64,000 nucleotides of DNA from Rhizobium sp. CCGE 510. Its GTDB lineage: Bacteria; Pseudomonadota; Alphaproteobacteria; Rhizobiales; Rhizobiaceae. The position numbers and the translations under genes are program-made. Position 1 is the first letter of the stretch; each line of letters starts with the position of its first letter. A model generated the notes under the pieces. The model searched no databases. It saw only the letters and a list, made by a program, of their open reading frames with translations, and was not told the origin of the DNA. The stretch spans positions 62,001 through 126,000 of the forward strand of contig NZ_AEYF01000039.1 in NCBI RefSeq assembly GCF_000292525.1, read 5' to 3'. Positions 1 to 8,569 of the stretch are shown in pieces.

Positions 1-755
1 TGGATCCGATCGATGAAGACGGTATCGGCAGGTTGAATGGGGAAGCAGTTGTCGATTATCTCAGCCCGGTTCTGGAGACGGTGCGGCGGTTGCGTGAGGA
101 GTTGCCAACTGAGACCACCCTGCTCGGCTTCTGTGGGGCCCCCTGGACGGTTGCGACCTATATGATTGCCGGACACGGCACGCCGGATCAGGCCCCTGCC
201 CGTCTCTTCGCCTACAGGCATCCCCGCGCCTTCGAACATTTGCTGATGCTGCTTGCCGACGTGTCGGCCGATTATCTCGTCGCTCAGATCGATGCCGGCG
301 CAGACGCCGTGCAGATCTTCGATTCCTGGGCTGGCGTTCTCGGCGCGAGAGAGTTCGAGGCGTTCGCGATCAAGCCGGTTGCGCGGATGATCGCTTCGGT
401 CAAAGCCCAGCGCCCGCACGCCCGCATCATCGCCTTTGCTAAGGGCGCGGGCTACCAGCTGAAGACATACCGTCAAAAGACGGGTGCAGATGCAATCGGC
501 CTCGACTGGTCGGTGCCGTTGGCCTTTGCCGCCGAACTTCAGAAGGACGGACCGGTTCAGGGAAACCTCGATCCAATGCGCGTCGTTGCCGGTGGCCGGG
601 CGCTGGAAGAGGGTATCGACGATATTCTGCAGCATCTCGGCCACGGCCCGCTGATCTTCAATCTCGGCCATGGCATCACACCGCAGGCCGACCCCGAGCA
701 TGTGCGCCGGCTGGTCGATCGCGTGCGGGGCGGCCAAATGCGAGGCGGGAACTGA
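1..755 (+). CDS. hemE: Uroporphyrinogen decarboxylase, 5'-truncated by the window edge
   Basis: Decarboxylates the four acetate side chains of uroporphyrinogen III to give coproporphyrinogen III in cytosolic heme synthesis. The frame is open from base 3, so the true start lies left of the window; about 250 C-terminal residues are visible against roughly 340 for the family. Recognisable family blocks are GAPWTVATYMI near the left end, IFDSWAG, GLDWSVPL, VQGNLDP and the C-terminal FNLGHGI. The TGA lies 2 bases before hemJ, so the two heme genes are very probably co-transcribed. In rhizobia and Caulobacter hemE borders the chromosomal origin (family knowledge); that side is outside the window. 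Confidence 0.96.
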   Translation, partial: DPIDEDGIGRLNGEAVVDYLSPVLETVRRLREELPTETTLLGFCGAPWTVATYMIAGHGTPDQAPARLFAYRHPRAFEHLLMLLADVSADYLVAQIDAGADAVQIFDSWAGVLGAREFEAFAIKPVARMIASVKAQRPHARIIAFAKGAGYQLKTYRQKTGADAIGLDWSVPLAFAAELQKDGPVQGNLDPMRVVAGGRALEEGIDDILQHLGHGPLIFNLGHGITPQADPEHVRRLVDRVRGGQMRGGN

Positions 756-757
756 CG

Positions 758-1294
758 ATGGAAAAGCAGACCGATCGCAGGGCCGGCGCTTACGCCCGCC
801 GGCGGGCGCATTTTGCGCTGGCCTTCTTCGCGCTGATGGCGGTCGGACTTTTTGCCTGGAACCCGGATAATCTCTATCTCTGGATCAAGGCGCTCCATAT
901 CATCGCAGTGATTTCCTGGATGGCCGGGTTGTTCTACATGCCGCGGCTGTTCATCTATCACACCGACGCGGAACCCGGTTCGGTGCAATCGGAAACCTTC
1001 AAGGTGATGGAACGTCGGCTGCTTCGAATCATCATGACACCAGCCATGATGTTGACCTGGATTTTCGGCCTCTATCTCGCCTGGTCGGTCTATGGATTCC
1101 AGGGGGGCTGGCTGCATGCCAAGATCGGTCTCGTCGTGCTTTTGACCGGTGTTCACGTGTTCTTCAGCCGCGCCGTCAGAGCTTTCGAACGGGACGAGAA
1201 CCGCCGCACCGCACGCTATTGGCGTTTCATGAACGAGGCGCCGACACTGTTGATGATCGTAATTGTGATCCTCGTCGTCGTGAAGCCGTTCTGA
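758..1294 (+). CDS. hemJ: Protoporphyrinogen IX oxidase, HemJ type
   Basis: A 178-residue membrane protein with about four hydrophobic segments. HemJ oxidises protoporphyrinogen IX to protoporphyrin IX in bacteria lacking HemG/HemY. Family landmarks visible are the histidine in WIKALHIIAVISWMAG (His47), the FYMPRLFIYH block and the conserved lysine in LHAKIGLV. It starts 2 bases after hemE stops, making a two-gene heme unit catalysing non-consecutive late steps. The ATG and length match the family. No close alternative family fits. Confidence 0.95.
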   Translation: MEKQTDRRAGAYARRRAHFALAFFALMAVGLFAWNPDNLYLWIKALHIIAVISWMAGLFYMPRLFIYHTDAEPGSVQSETFKVMERRLLRIIMTPAMMLTWIFGLYLAWSVYGFQGGWLHAKIGLVVLLTGVHVFFSRAVRAFERDENRRTARYWRFMNEAPTLLMIVIVILVVVKPF

Positions 1295-1340
1295 GGCAAA
1301 ATCAGCTCCAGGTTAAATTTGCTTCATTTTAAGCAGCCCT

Positions 1341-1369
1341 CTTGCGGCGACGATTGCGACTCGCTATTT
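1341..1369 (+). promoter_or_regulatory. Candidate housekeeping promoter of rho
   Basis: CTTGCG (1341-1346), 17 bases, then CTATTT (1364-1369). This resembles the rhizobial sigma-70 pattern CTTGAC-N17-CTATAT (5/6 and 5/6 by eye, allowing C for A in the -35). Transcription from here would leave a leader of roughly 115 nt before the rho ATG. Not experimentally supported. Confidence 0.5.
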
Positions 1370-1491
1370 TCCGCGCATCTCATCTACGTGGCATGTGTGT
1401 AGAGTTCAGTCGTTTGCGAGCCCTTCGCAATACCGAATACGACCCAACATCGCCTTCCCCCTTCGAAATTGAAAAGAGTATTGGTCACTTC

Positions 1492-2757
1492 ATGGCTGAA
1501 ATGAAGCTTCAGGAACTTAAGAGCAAATCCCCGACGGATCTTCTGGCTTTCGCCGAATCGCTCGAGGTCGAGAATGCCAGCACGATGCGCAAACAGGAAT
1601 TGATGTTTGCCATTCTGAAGATGCTTGCCAGCCAGGATGTCGAAATCATCGGCGAAGGGGTCGTCGAAGTGTTGCAGGATGGTTTCGGCTTCCTGCGTTC
1701 CCCCAATGCAAACTACCTGCCGGGTCCGGACGATATTTATATCTCGCCGTCGCAGATCCGCCGTTTCTCGCTGAAGACAGGCGATACGGTCGAGGGCCCG
1801 ATCCGCGGGCCGAAGGAAGGCGAGCGGTATTTCGCGCTGCTCAAGGTCAACACCATCAATTTTGACGATCCCGAAAAGATCCGACACAAGGTTCATTTCG
1901 ACAATCTGACGCCGCTCTATCCGAACGAGCGCTTCAAGATGGAACTCGATGTTCCCACCACGAAAGATCTGTCGCCGCGTGTGATCGACCTGGTGGCGCC
2001 GCTCGGCAAGGGCCAGCGTGGATTGATCGTCGCACCGCCGCGCACCGGTAAGACCGTGCTGCTCCAGAACATTGCCCATTCGATCACCGCGAACCATCCG
2101 GAATGCTATCTCATCGTTCTGCTGATCGATGAACGCCCCGAGGAAGTGACCGACATGCAGCGCTCGGTTCGCGGCGAAGTCATCTCCTCGACCTTCGACG
2201 AACCGGCTGTGCGTCACGTGCAGGTGGCCGAGATGGTCATCGAGAAAGCCAAGCGCCTTGTCGAACACGGGCGTGACGTTGTCATCCTGCTCGACTCGAT
2301 CACCCGTCTCGGCCGCGCCTATAACACCGTCGTTCCCTCCTCGGGCAAGGTGCTGACCGGCGGCGTGGACGCCAATGCTCTGCAGCGGCCGAAGCGCTTC
2401 TTCGGCGCGGCGCGTAATATTGAGGAAGGCGGCTCGCTGACAATCATCGCGACGGCGCTGATCGATACCGGCAGCCGCATGGACGAAGTGATCTTCGAAG
2501 AATTCAAGGGTACGGGCAACTCCGAAATCGTCCTCGATCGCAAGGTCGCCGACAAGCGCATCTTCCCGGCGATGGACATCCTGAAGTCCGGCACGCGCAA
2601 GGAGGACCTGCTCGTTCCACGCCAGGATCTGCAGAAGATCTTCGTGCTCCGCCGCATTCTGGCGCCGATGGGCACGACCGATGCGATCGAGTTCCTCATC
2701 GACAAGCTCAAGCAGACGAAGAACAATTCCGACTTCTTCGACTCGATGAATACGTAG
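1492..2757 (+). CDS. rho: Transcription termination factor Rho
   Basis: Homohexameric RNA-dependent ATPase that ends transcription at Rho-dependent sites. From the ATG at 1492 it is 421 residues, the usual alphaproteobacterial size, starting MAEMKLQELK. An upstream in-frame ATG at 1342 would add 50 non-family residues, so it was not used. Visible parts are the N-terminal helical domain (1-50), the cold-shock-like RNA-binding fold around GFGFLRSP (about 64-71), the Walker A APPRTGKT ending near Lys187, and the Q-loop/R-loop region with TALIDTGSRMDEVIFEEFKG. The leader upstream (1295-1491) is long, as expected for an autoregulated gene, and a strong intrinsic terminator follows. Confidence 0.97.
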   Translation: MAEMKLQELKSKSPTDLLAFAESLEVENASTMRKQELMFAILKMLASQDVEIIGEGVVEVLQDGFGFLRSPNANYLPGPDDIYISPSQIRRFSLKTGDTVEGPIRGPKEGERYFALLKVNTINFDDPEKIRHKVHFDNLTPLYPNERFKMELDVPTTKDLSPRVIDLVAPLGKGQRGLIVAPPRTGKTVLLQNIAHSITANHPECYLIVLLIDERPEEVTDMQRSVRGEVISSTFDEPAVRHVQVAEMVIEKAKRLVEHGRDVVILLDSITRLGRAYNTVVPSSGKVLTGGVDANALQRPKRFFGAARNIEEGGSLTIIATALIDTGSRMDEVIFEEFKGTGNSEIVLDRKVADKRIFPAMDILKSGTRKEDLLVPRQDLQKIFVLRRILAPMGTTDAIEFLIDKLKQTKNNSDFFDSMNT

Positions 2758-2795
2758 TCCTTAGCCGGATTCATCCGGTGATTTGCGCTCATGAG

Positions 2796-2830
2796 AGCTG
2801 GCGACATCGTCACGATGTTGCCAGCTTTTT
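2796..2830 (+). terminator. Intrinsic terminator after rho
   Basis: A 14-bp stem (2796-2809 pairing with 2813-2826, one G-U pair) closed by a 3-base loop and followed by a T tract. It lies 38 bases after the rho stop and separates rho from mnmE. Confidence 0.85.
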
Positions 2831-2883
2831 CTATTTGAGAGGATCTCGAATCAGATTCCAACCGACGGAACAGCGACCCGACC

Positions 2884-4194
2884 ATGATCAATGATACGAT
2901 ATATGCGCTCTCGAGCGGCGCACCACCGTCGGGCGTTTCGATCGTGCGCATCAGTGGCCCGTTAACCAGGGCTCTATTGACCCGGCTTATCGGATCGGTT
3001 CCGGCAGACCGATATGCCTCCTACAGAACGATTCGGACTCGTAACAATCAGCCGATTGACAATGGTCTGGTGCTGTTTTTTCCTGCCCCGAACTCATTTA
3101 CCGGCGAGGACGTTGCCGAACTGCAGATCCATGGCAGCAAGGCCGTGCTGGCTGCGCTGTTTCACGCCCTTGGCGATGTTCCAGGTGTTCGGATGGCGGT
3201 CGAAGGAGAATTCTCGCGCCGGGCTTTTGAAAACGGCAAGCTTGATCTGGTCGAGATCGAAGGGCTTGCCGATCTGATTAGTGCCGAAACCGAGATGCAA
3301 CGACGCCTCGCGGTCGAACAGAGCGCCGGTGGGCTTTCGGCTATTTACGATTCGTGGGCGGAACGATTAACCCGTGCCCGAGCGTTGGTTGAGGCGGAAC
3401 TTGACTTTCCCGATGAGGACGATGTCCCCGGTTCGGTATCGGATATGGTCTGGATCGATATGGAGGCGCTTCGGCGCGATATGGAGCATCACCTGGCTGC
3501 GGCCTCGGCCGGCGAGGTTATCAGAGACGGTTTCAAGGTTGTCATTGCCGGCGCGCCGAATGCTGGGAAATCCAGCCTTCTGAATGCTCTGGCACGCCGC
3601 GATGTGGCGATTGTCACCGAGATTGCCGGTACCACGCGCGATGTCTTACAGGTCGATCTCGACATTGACGGCTACCTGATCAAGCTCTACGACACAGCCG
3701 GCCTGCGTGAGGCGGATGACAGGGTTGAAATCGAAGGCGTACGTCGCGCCCGTTTGGCCCTGCGTGACGCAGATCTCGTTCTGCTGCTGGTCGATATGGC
3801 AAACCCCGTCGTCCCTGGTGACTTGGACCAGACCTCTGCGCATGTTACGGTTGGAACGAAGAAGGATCTTGTTGATACGTCGGATCACTATGATCTTCGG
3901 ATCTCGACGGCGACAGGCGATGGTTTACCGGAATTGCGACGGCTGATCGGTGATATCGTTGCCGAGCGAGTTGGCGGTCTATCCATGGCGATTCCCAGCC
4001 GGCAACGGCATAAGGATTCGCTGGCGAAATGTTTGTCGGCGCTGGATGCGGCGGTTGCTCAAACAGCCCTGAATCTGGAACTGCGCACCGAGCAACTTCG
4101 AGTTGCCTCGGAGTTTTTAGGCAGAATTACCGGCAGAGTGGATGTCGAGCAGTTGCTCGGAGTAATCTTTTCGGAGTTTTGTATCGGCAAATGA
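2884..4194 (+). CDS. mnmE: tRNA uridine-5-carboxymethylaminomethyl modification GTPase
   Basis: With MnmG it installs the cmnm5 group on U34 of tRNAs read at the wobble position. The 436 residues show the N-terminal tetrahydrofolate-binding domain, a helical domain, an inserted G domain with P-loop GAPNAGKSS (about 223-231), switch II DTAGLRE (about 270), and the C-terminal FCIGK carrying the conserved cysteine. The G4 motif reads TKKD instead of NKxD, a modest deviation. Its TGA stop is the first three bases of a parS-like palindrome. mnmG follows 70 bases downstream, giving the classic mnmE-mnmG-rsmG-parA-parB order. Confidence 0.96.
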   Translation: MINDTIYALSSGAPPSGVSIVRISGPLTRALLTRLIGSVPADRYASYRTIRTRNNQPIDNGLVLFFPAPNSFTGEDVAELQIHGSKAVLAALFHALGDVPGVRMAVEGEFSRRAFENGKLDLVEIEGLADLISAETEMQRRLAVEQSAGGLSAIYDSWAERLTRARALVEAELDFPDEDDVPGSVSDMVWIDMEALRRDMEHHLAAASAGEVIRDGFKVVIAGAPNAGKSSLLNALARRDVAIVTEIAGTTRDVLQVDLDIDGYLIKLYDTAGLREADDRVEIEGVRRARLALRDADLVLLLVDMANPVVPGDLDQTSAHVTVGTKKDLVDTSDHYDLRISTATGDGLPELRRLIGDIVAERVGGLSMAIPSRQRHKDSLAKCLSALDAAVAQTALNLELRTEQLRVASEFLGRITGRVDVEQLLGVIFSEFCIGK

Positions 4195-4207
4195 TTCACG
4201 TGAAACG
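4192..4207. other. parS-like ParB binding site 1
   Basis: TGATTCACGTGAAACG matches 14 of 16 bases of the bacterial parS consensus TGTTTCACGTGAAACA. The change at base 3 creates the mnmE stop codon. Confidence 0.72.
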
Positions 4208-4225
4208 CGGACCGATGTCCGCGTG

Positions 4226-4241
4226 GGTTTCACGTGAAACG
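4226..4241. other. parS-like ParB binding site 2
   Basis: GGTTTCACGTGAAACG keeps the inner 14-bp perfect palindrome of parS (14 of 16 to consensus). It lies in the mnmE-mnmG spacer, centred 34 bases from site 1, and about 3.4 kb from parB. Confidence 0.85.
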
Positions 4242-4264
4242 TCTGACGTTTATGGAGTTGATAT

Positions 4265-6142
4265 ATGACTGACAATGTCTACGACGTGATTGTCATAGGC
4301 GGCGGCCATGCAGGGTCGGAAGCTGCCAACGCAGCAGCGCGCCTTGGCGCCAAAACTGCCTTGGTGACCCATAAACGCGACACAATCGGCGTCATGTCGT
4401 GTAATCCGGCGATCGGTGGGCTTGGCAAGGGCCATCTGGTTCGCGAGATCGACGCGATGGATGGCTTGATGGGTCGGGTCGCCGACGTTGCCGGCATTCA
4501 GTTCAGGATGCTGAACAAGAAGAAGGGCGCGGCTGTCCGCGGACCGCGAACGCAAGCCGATCGAAAACTCTATCGTTCGTCCATGCTGACGGCGATCGAA
4601 GCAACACCCGGTCTGGAGATTGTCGAGGGCGACGCCTTTGATCTGGATGTTGTTGATGGACGCGTCACCGGCGTCATCATGAAGGACGGTCGGACTTTTA
4701 GGTCTCCGGCGGTCGTTTTGACAACCGGCACCTTTCTTCGCGGCCTTATTCATATCGGTTCGGAGAAGACACCGGCTGGTCGTGTTGGGGAAGCGCCGTC
4801 AATCGGGCTGTCGGCGACATTGGCCAGGCTTGGATTGCGGCTGGGACGATTGAAGACCGGCACGCCGGCGCGGCTGGATGGGAAGACCATCGACTGGCAC
4901 GCCGTCGGTCGCCAAGGAGCTGACGAGGAGTTGGTGCCCTTCTCCCTGATGACAGACGCGATCACCACCAGGCAGATCGAATGCGGGGTGACCAGGACGA
5001 CCGAAGCCACGCACCGAATCATCGTCGACAATATCATGCGGTCGGCAATGTATTCCGGTCAGATCGAAGGTGTCGGGCCTCGTTACTGCCCATCGATCGA
5101 AGATAAGTTGGTCAAATTTGGAGAGCGGGATGGACATCAGGTCTTTCTTGAGCCCGAAGGTCTGGACGATGATACCGTCTATCCGAATGGCATCTCGACT
5201 TCCCTGCCAGCTGAAGTGCAGGCTGCATTCATCAAGACAATTCCCGGTCTGGAAACAGCGAGGATCCTTCAACCCGGTTATGCGATCGAGTATGATCATG
5301 TCGATCCCAGAGAGTTGACGCCATCGCTCGAGGTCAAGCGGCTGACAGGCCTATTTCTCGCCGGTCAAATCAATGGCACGACCGGCTATGAGGAGGCGGC
5401 GGCTCAAGGTCTGGCGGCGGGATTGAATGCTGCATTGCGAAGTTGCGATTCGGAACCGTTTCATTTTAGCCGGACAAATTCCTATATCGGGGTGATGATC
5501 GACGATCTGACCTCTCGCGGCATTACGGAGCCGTACCGGATGTTTACGTCGCGCGCCGAATATCGACTGACATTGCGGGCTGATAATGCCGACGTCCGCT
5601 TGACGCCGCTGGCGATGCAGCTTGGATGTGTGGGCAGCGAACGTAAGCAGCGATTCACGCGGTACCAGACCGAGATTGACGCAGGCCGGGCACTGTTGCA
5701 GTCGCTGACGGTTACACCGACTGAGGCGCGGCGCGCAGGTTTGAACATTAATCGCGACGGCCAGCGACGAACCGCCTATGATCTGCTCTCCTATCCGAAT
5801 TATGATTTCGACACCCTTCGGAATATCTGGCCCGAGAATTTCGGTGCGATTGCTCCTAAGGTGGCGGAGGCATTGGCAGTCGAAGCGGGCTATTCCGTTT
5901 ATCTGGATCGGCAAGCCGCGGCGATTGTCGATCAGCAACGCGACGAAGCCTGGCACATACCGGCTAATTTCGACTATGCTTCGCTCTCTGGCCTGTCGAA
6001 TGAGCTCAAGGCAAAACTTGGTGCCGCTCGCCCCTTTAACATTGCCCAGGCTGCAATTGTTGAAGGAATGACCCCGGCAGCGATCGCCTTGCTGCTCGTG
6101 CACTTGCGTCGACGCCAGCCTTCCTCGCGTCAAAGCGCCTAA
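4265..6142 (+). CDS. mnmG: tRNA uridine-5-carboxymethylaminomethyl modification FAD enzyme
   Basis: FAD-dependent partner of MnmE (formerly GidA) in wobble-uridine modification; 625 residues, normal for the family. The N-terminal dinucleotide fold GGGHAGSEAA is at about residues 12-21, followed by CNPAIGGLGKGHL with the conserved cysteine and GRLKTGTP. A second block, RAEYRLTLRADNAD, and the helical C-terminal tRNA/MnmE-contact domain are intact. It starts 70 bases after mnmE, with two parS-like sites in between, and is followed by rsmG after 25 bases. Confidence 0.97.
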   Translation: MTDNVYDVIVIGGGHAGSEAANAAARLGAKTALVTHKRDTIGVMSCNPAIGGLGKGHLVREIDAMDGLMGRVADVAGIQFRMLNKKKGAAVRGPRTQADRKLYRSSMLTAIEATPGLEIVEGDAFDLDVVDGRVTGVIMKDGRTFRSPAVVLTTGTFLRGLIHIGSEKTPAGRVGEAPSIGLSATLARLGLRLGRLKTGTPARLDGKTIDWHAVGRQGADEELVPFSLMTDAITTRQIECGVTRTTEATHRIIVDNIMRSAMYSGQIEGVGPRYCPSIEDKLVKFGERDGHQVFLEPEGLDDDTVYPNGISTSLPAEVQAAFIKTIPGLETARILQPGYAIEYDHVDPRELTPSLEVKRLTGLFLAGQINGTTGYEEAAAQGLAAGLNAALRSCDSEPFHFSRTNSYIGVMIDDLTSRGITEPYRMFTSRAEYRLTLRADNADVRLTPLAMQLGCVGSERKQRFTRYQTEIDAGRALLQSLTVTPTEARRAGLNINRDGQRRTAYDLLSYPNYDFDTLRNIWPENFGAIAPKVAEALAVEAGYSVYLDRQAAAIVDQQRDEAWHIPANFDYASLSGLSNELKAKLGAARPFNIAQAAIVEGMTPAAIALLLVHLRRRQPSSRQSA

Positions 6143-6167
6143 CCACACGATTCGAGAGTCTTTTAGA

Positions 6168-6785
6168 ATGGAATTGAACGGTTTGCGTGTTTCACGTGAA
6201 ACACAGGAACGGCTGCAATATTTTGCGGCGCTCTTTCAAAAATGGGCAAAAACCATCAATCTGGTGGCGCCGTCGACGCTCGGTGACCTGTGGGACCGGC
6301 ATATTGCGGACAGCAGCCAGGTGTTTCAGATCCATCACAAGCCGACGACCTGGGTCGACCTCGGCAGTGGAGGGGGTTTTCCGGGCGTCATCACGGCGAT
6401 CTTTCTCGCCGAACTCCAAGACGGATGGGTGCATCTGGTCGAAAGCAATCATAAAAAGGCAGCCTTCCTGAGAACAGCTCTGCGAGAAACACATGCTCGA
6501 GGGAGTGTGCACAGCATACGAATCGAAGATGCCCATGCGAAAATCGGTGAATGCGGGGCTATTTCAGCTCGGGCGCTCACCGATCTCGAAGGACTGATCG
6601 AATATTCTGCGCCGTGGATGCAGGGTAAGAAGGACTGCCGCGGCTTCTTTCATAAAGGCCGGGATTACCTGAGGGAAATCGACAAAGCACGTGGTCGGTG
6701 GGAATTCGATCTGTTAGAACATAGAAGCGCCGTCGAGCCGGAATCTGTTATATTGGAAATATCGAATCTCCGGCGCTTGGTTTAA
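6168..6785 (+). CDS. rsmG: 16S rRNA (guanine527-N7)-methyltransferase
   Basis: Methylates G527 of 16S rRNA using S-adenosylmethionine. The 205 residues contain the SAM-binding loop VDLGSGGGFPG around residue 65 and the acidic end of strand beta-2 (LVESNHKKAAFL). A perfect parS sequence is embedded at residues 7-12, encoding RVSRET, so the codons double as a ParB site. It sits between mnmG and parA with short spacers, consistent with one transcript. Confidence 0.95.
   Translation: MELNGLRVSRETQERLQYFAALFQKWAKTINLVAPSTLGDLWDRHIADSSQVFQIHHKPTTWVDLGSGGGFPGVITAIFLAELQDGWVHLVESNHKKAAFLRTALRETHARGSVHSIRIEDAHAKIGECGAISARALTDLEGLIEYSAPWMQGKKDCRGFFHKGRDYLREIDKARGRWEFDLLEHRSAVEPESVILEISNLRRLV
6188..6203. 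other. parS, perfect match, inside rsmG
   Basis: TGTTTCACGTGAAACA is identical to the 16-bp consensus bound by chromosomal ParB. It lies 20 bases inside rsmG and about 0.6 kb upstream of parA. Confidence 0.95.
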
Positions 6786-6804
6786 CAGATCGGATATTGC
6801 GGCA

Positions 6805-7599
6805 ATGGCTGGCGAACGACATCGGATTATCACCATCGCAAATCAGAAAGGTGGGGTTGGTAAAACGACCACCGCAATCAATCTGGCAACGGCGCTTGCT
6901 GCGATTGGCGAGCGCGTCTTGATCGTCGATCTCGATCCGCAGGGTAATGCCAGTACTGGCCTTGGTATCGACCGCCGTGACCGCAAGCTCTCCTCTTACG
7001 ATCTGATGATTGGTGAACGCGGTGTCACTGAGGTGACGCTGGAAACAGCGGTTCCCAACCTTTCTATCGTTCCTTCGACGATGGATCTGCTCGGTGTCGA
7101 GATGGAGATCTCCCAGCAGAGCGATCGGGTGTTCAAGTTGCGCAAAGCCCTATCTTCACCTGAAGCGCAGGCGTTTTCATATATTCTTCTCGATTGCCCG
7201 CCCTCGTTCAATCTGCTGACGATGAATGCTATGGCGGCCGCGCATTCGGTGTTGGTGCCCCTTCAATGCGAATTCTTTGCATTGGAGGGATTAAGCCAGT
7301 TGCTTGAGACTGTCAGCCAAGTTCGGCGGACAGTTAACCCGCGCCTGGATATTCAGGGGATCGTCTTGACGATGTTCGATGCGCGCAACAATCTTGCCCA
7401 GCAAGTGGTCAATGATGTGCGCACGCATCTCGGTGATAAGGTTTACCACACGTTAATTCCGCGCAACGTCCGGGTTTCCGAGGCGCCATCTTACGGCAAG
7501 CCGGCCATTCTCTATGATCTGAAATGCGCGGGCAGCCAGGCCTATCTGCAGCTTGCCTCGGAGGTCATCCAACGCGAGCGCCAAAGACTGGCCGCGTGA
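6805..7599 (+). CDS. parA: Chromosome-partitioning ATPase ParA
   Basis: 264-residue Walker-type ATPase that binds DNA nonspecifically and drives movement of ParB-parS complexes. The deviant Walker A KGGVGKTTT is at residues 15-23, with the signature lysine at 15; LIVDLDPQGNAS and the LLDCPPSFN block follow. It lacks an N-terminal helix-turn-helix extension, so it is the chromosomal (Soj-like) type and not a RepA of a repABC plasmid. parB follows after 26 bases. Confidence 0.96.
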   Translation: MAGERHRIITIANQKGGVGKTTTAINLATALAAIGERVLIVDLDPQGNASTGLGIDRRDRKLSSYDLMIGERGVTEVTLETAVPNLSIVPSTMDLLGVEMEISQQSDRVFKLRKALSSPEAQAFSYILLDCPPSFNLLTMNAMAAAHSVLVPLQCEFFALEGLSQLLETVSQVRRTVNPRLDIQGIVLTMFDARNNLAQQVVNDVRTHLGDKVYHTLIPRNVRVSEAPSYGKPAILYDLKCAGSQAYLQLASEVIQRERQRLAA

Positions 7600-7625
7600 T
7601 TATCATTTCAGAGGTAGTTTAAATC

Positions 7626-8507
7626 ATGAATGACGATGTATCGAAAAGGCGATTGGGTCGCGGCCTTGCGGCACTGATTGGAGAAATGGATCAGCCTGTC
7701 CCCGTCGAAGCTGAACGGACGATCAGTGCCGACAGGATGATCCCGATCGAGTTCGTCAGTCGTAACCCCCGCAATCCTCGTCGCTTCTTTGATGACACCG
7801 AACTGCACGATCTCGCTAGCTCCATTCGTCAACACGGCATCGTTCAGCCGATTGTCGTACGGACGATGGACCGCGACCGATATGAAATCATTGCCGGCGA
7901 GCGACGCTGGCGTGCTGCTCAGCTCGCCGGACTGATTGACATTCCCGTCATTGTCCGCGACGTGGATGACAAGACGGCGCTGGAGATCGCCATTGTCGAA
8001 AACGTACAGCGGGCGGATCTCAATGCTCTCGAAGAGGCGTTGGGCTATGAACAGCTTATTGCTGAGTATGGCTATACGCAGAACGACCTTGGCGAAATTA
8101 TCGGCAAGAGCCGCAGCCACGTGGCAAATTCGTTGCGGCTGTTGAAGCTGCCCGATCCGGTTCGCGACCTTCTTGCCGCCGGCAGCCTGTCGGCCGGGCA
8201 TGCACGGGCGCTGGTTTCGACGCCTGACCCCACAGGCCTGGCCCGTACGATCGTTGCCAAGGGCATGTCGGTGCGCGACGCGGAAAAGCTGGCGCAGAAC
8301 AATATCAAGGCACAGTCCGAACCGCAGCTGGCCGCCCCGCGGCGAGATCAAAAGGATTCGGACACGCTGGCCTTGGAGCGGACGCTTTCCGATGCGCTCG
8401 GCCTTGATGTTGCGATCAATCACAAGACCAGCGGCGGTCAGATTAAAATTTCCTATAAGTCGCTAGAACAACTCGAAGAAATTTGTCGTTTGCTTGAGAG
8501 ACGATAA
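7626..8507 (+). CDS. parB: Chromosome-partitioning protein ParB
   Basis: 293-residue CTP-dependent DNA clamp that loads at parS. Visible are the N-terminal ParA-stimulating segment (KRRLGRGLAALIGEM), the CTP-binding ParB/Srx domain with RNPRNPRR and GERRWRAAQ, the central helix-turn-helix (YTQNDLGEIIGKSRSHVANS, about 140-160) and a short C-terminal dimerisation domain. Its probable targets are the palindromes at 4192, 4226, 6188 and 45172 in this window. A 12-bp hairpin follows the stop and separates it from convergent holA. Confidence 0.96.
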   Translation: MNDDVSKRRLGRGLAALIGEMDQPVPVEAERTISADRMIPIEFVSRNPRNPRRFFDDTELHDLASSIRQHGIVQPIVVRTMDRDRYEIIAGERRWRAAQLAGLIDIPVIVRDVDDKTALEIAIVENVQRADLNALEEALGYEQLIAEYGYTQNDLGEIIGKSRSHVANSLRLLKLPDPVRDLLAAGSLSAGHARALVSTPDPTGLARTIVAKGMSVRDAEKLAQNNIKAQSEPQLAAPRRDQKDSDTLALERTLSDALGLDVAINHKTSGGQIKISYKSLEQLEEICRLLERR

Positions 8508-8511
8508 TGCA

Positions 8512-8547
8512 CGTTGCCCGAAAGTGTTTGGTAGTTTCGGGACAACG
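8512..8547. terminator. Hairpin between convergent parB and holA
   Basis: CGTTGCCCGAAA (8512-8523) pairs with TTTCGGG and CAACG (8535-8547, one bulged A). The stem is strong but no T run follows on either strand, so it may be a terminator core or an mRNA 3' end stabiliser. Confidence 0.45.
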
Positions 8548-8569
8548 ACAGGCATTGAAACAACGAGCG

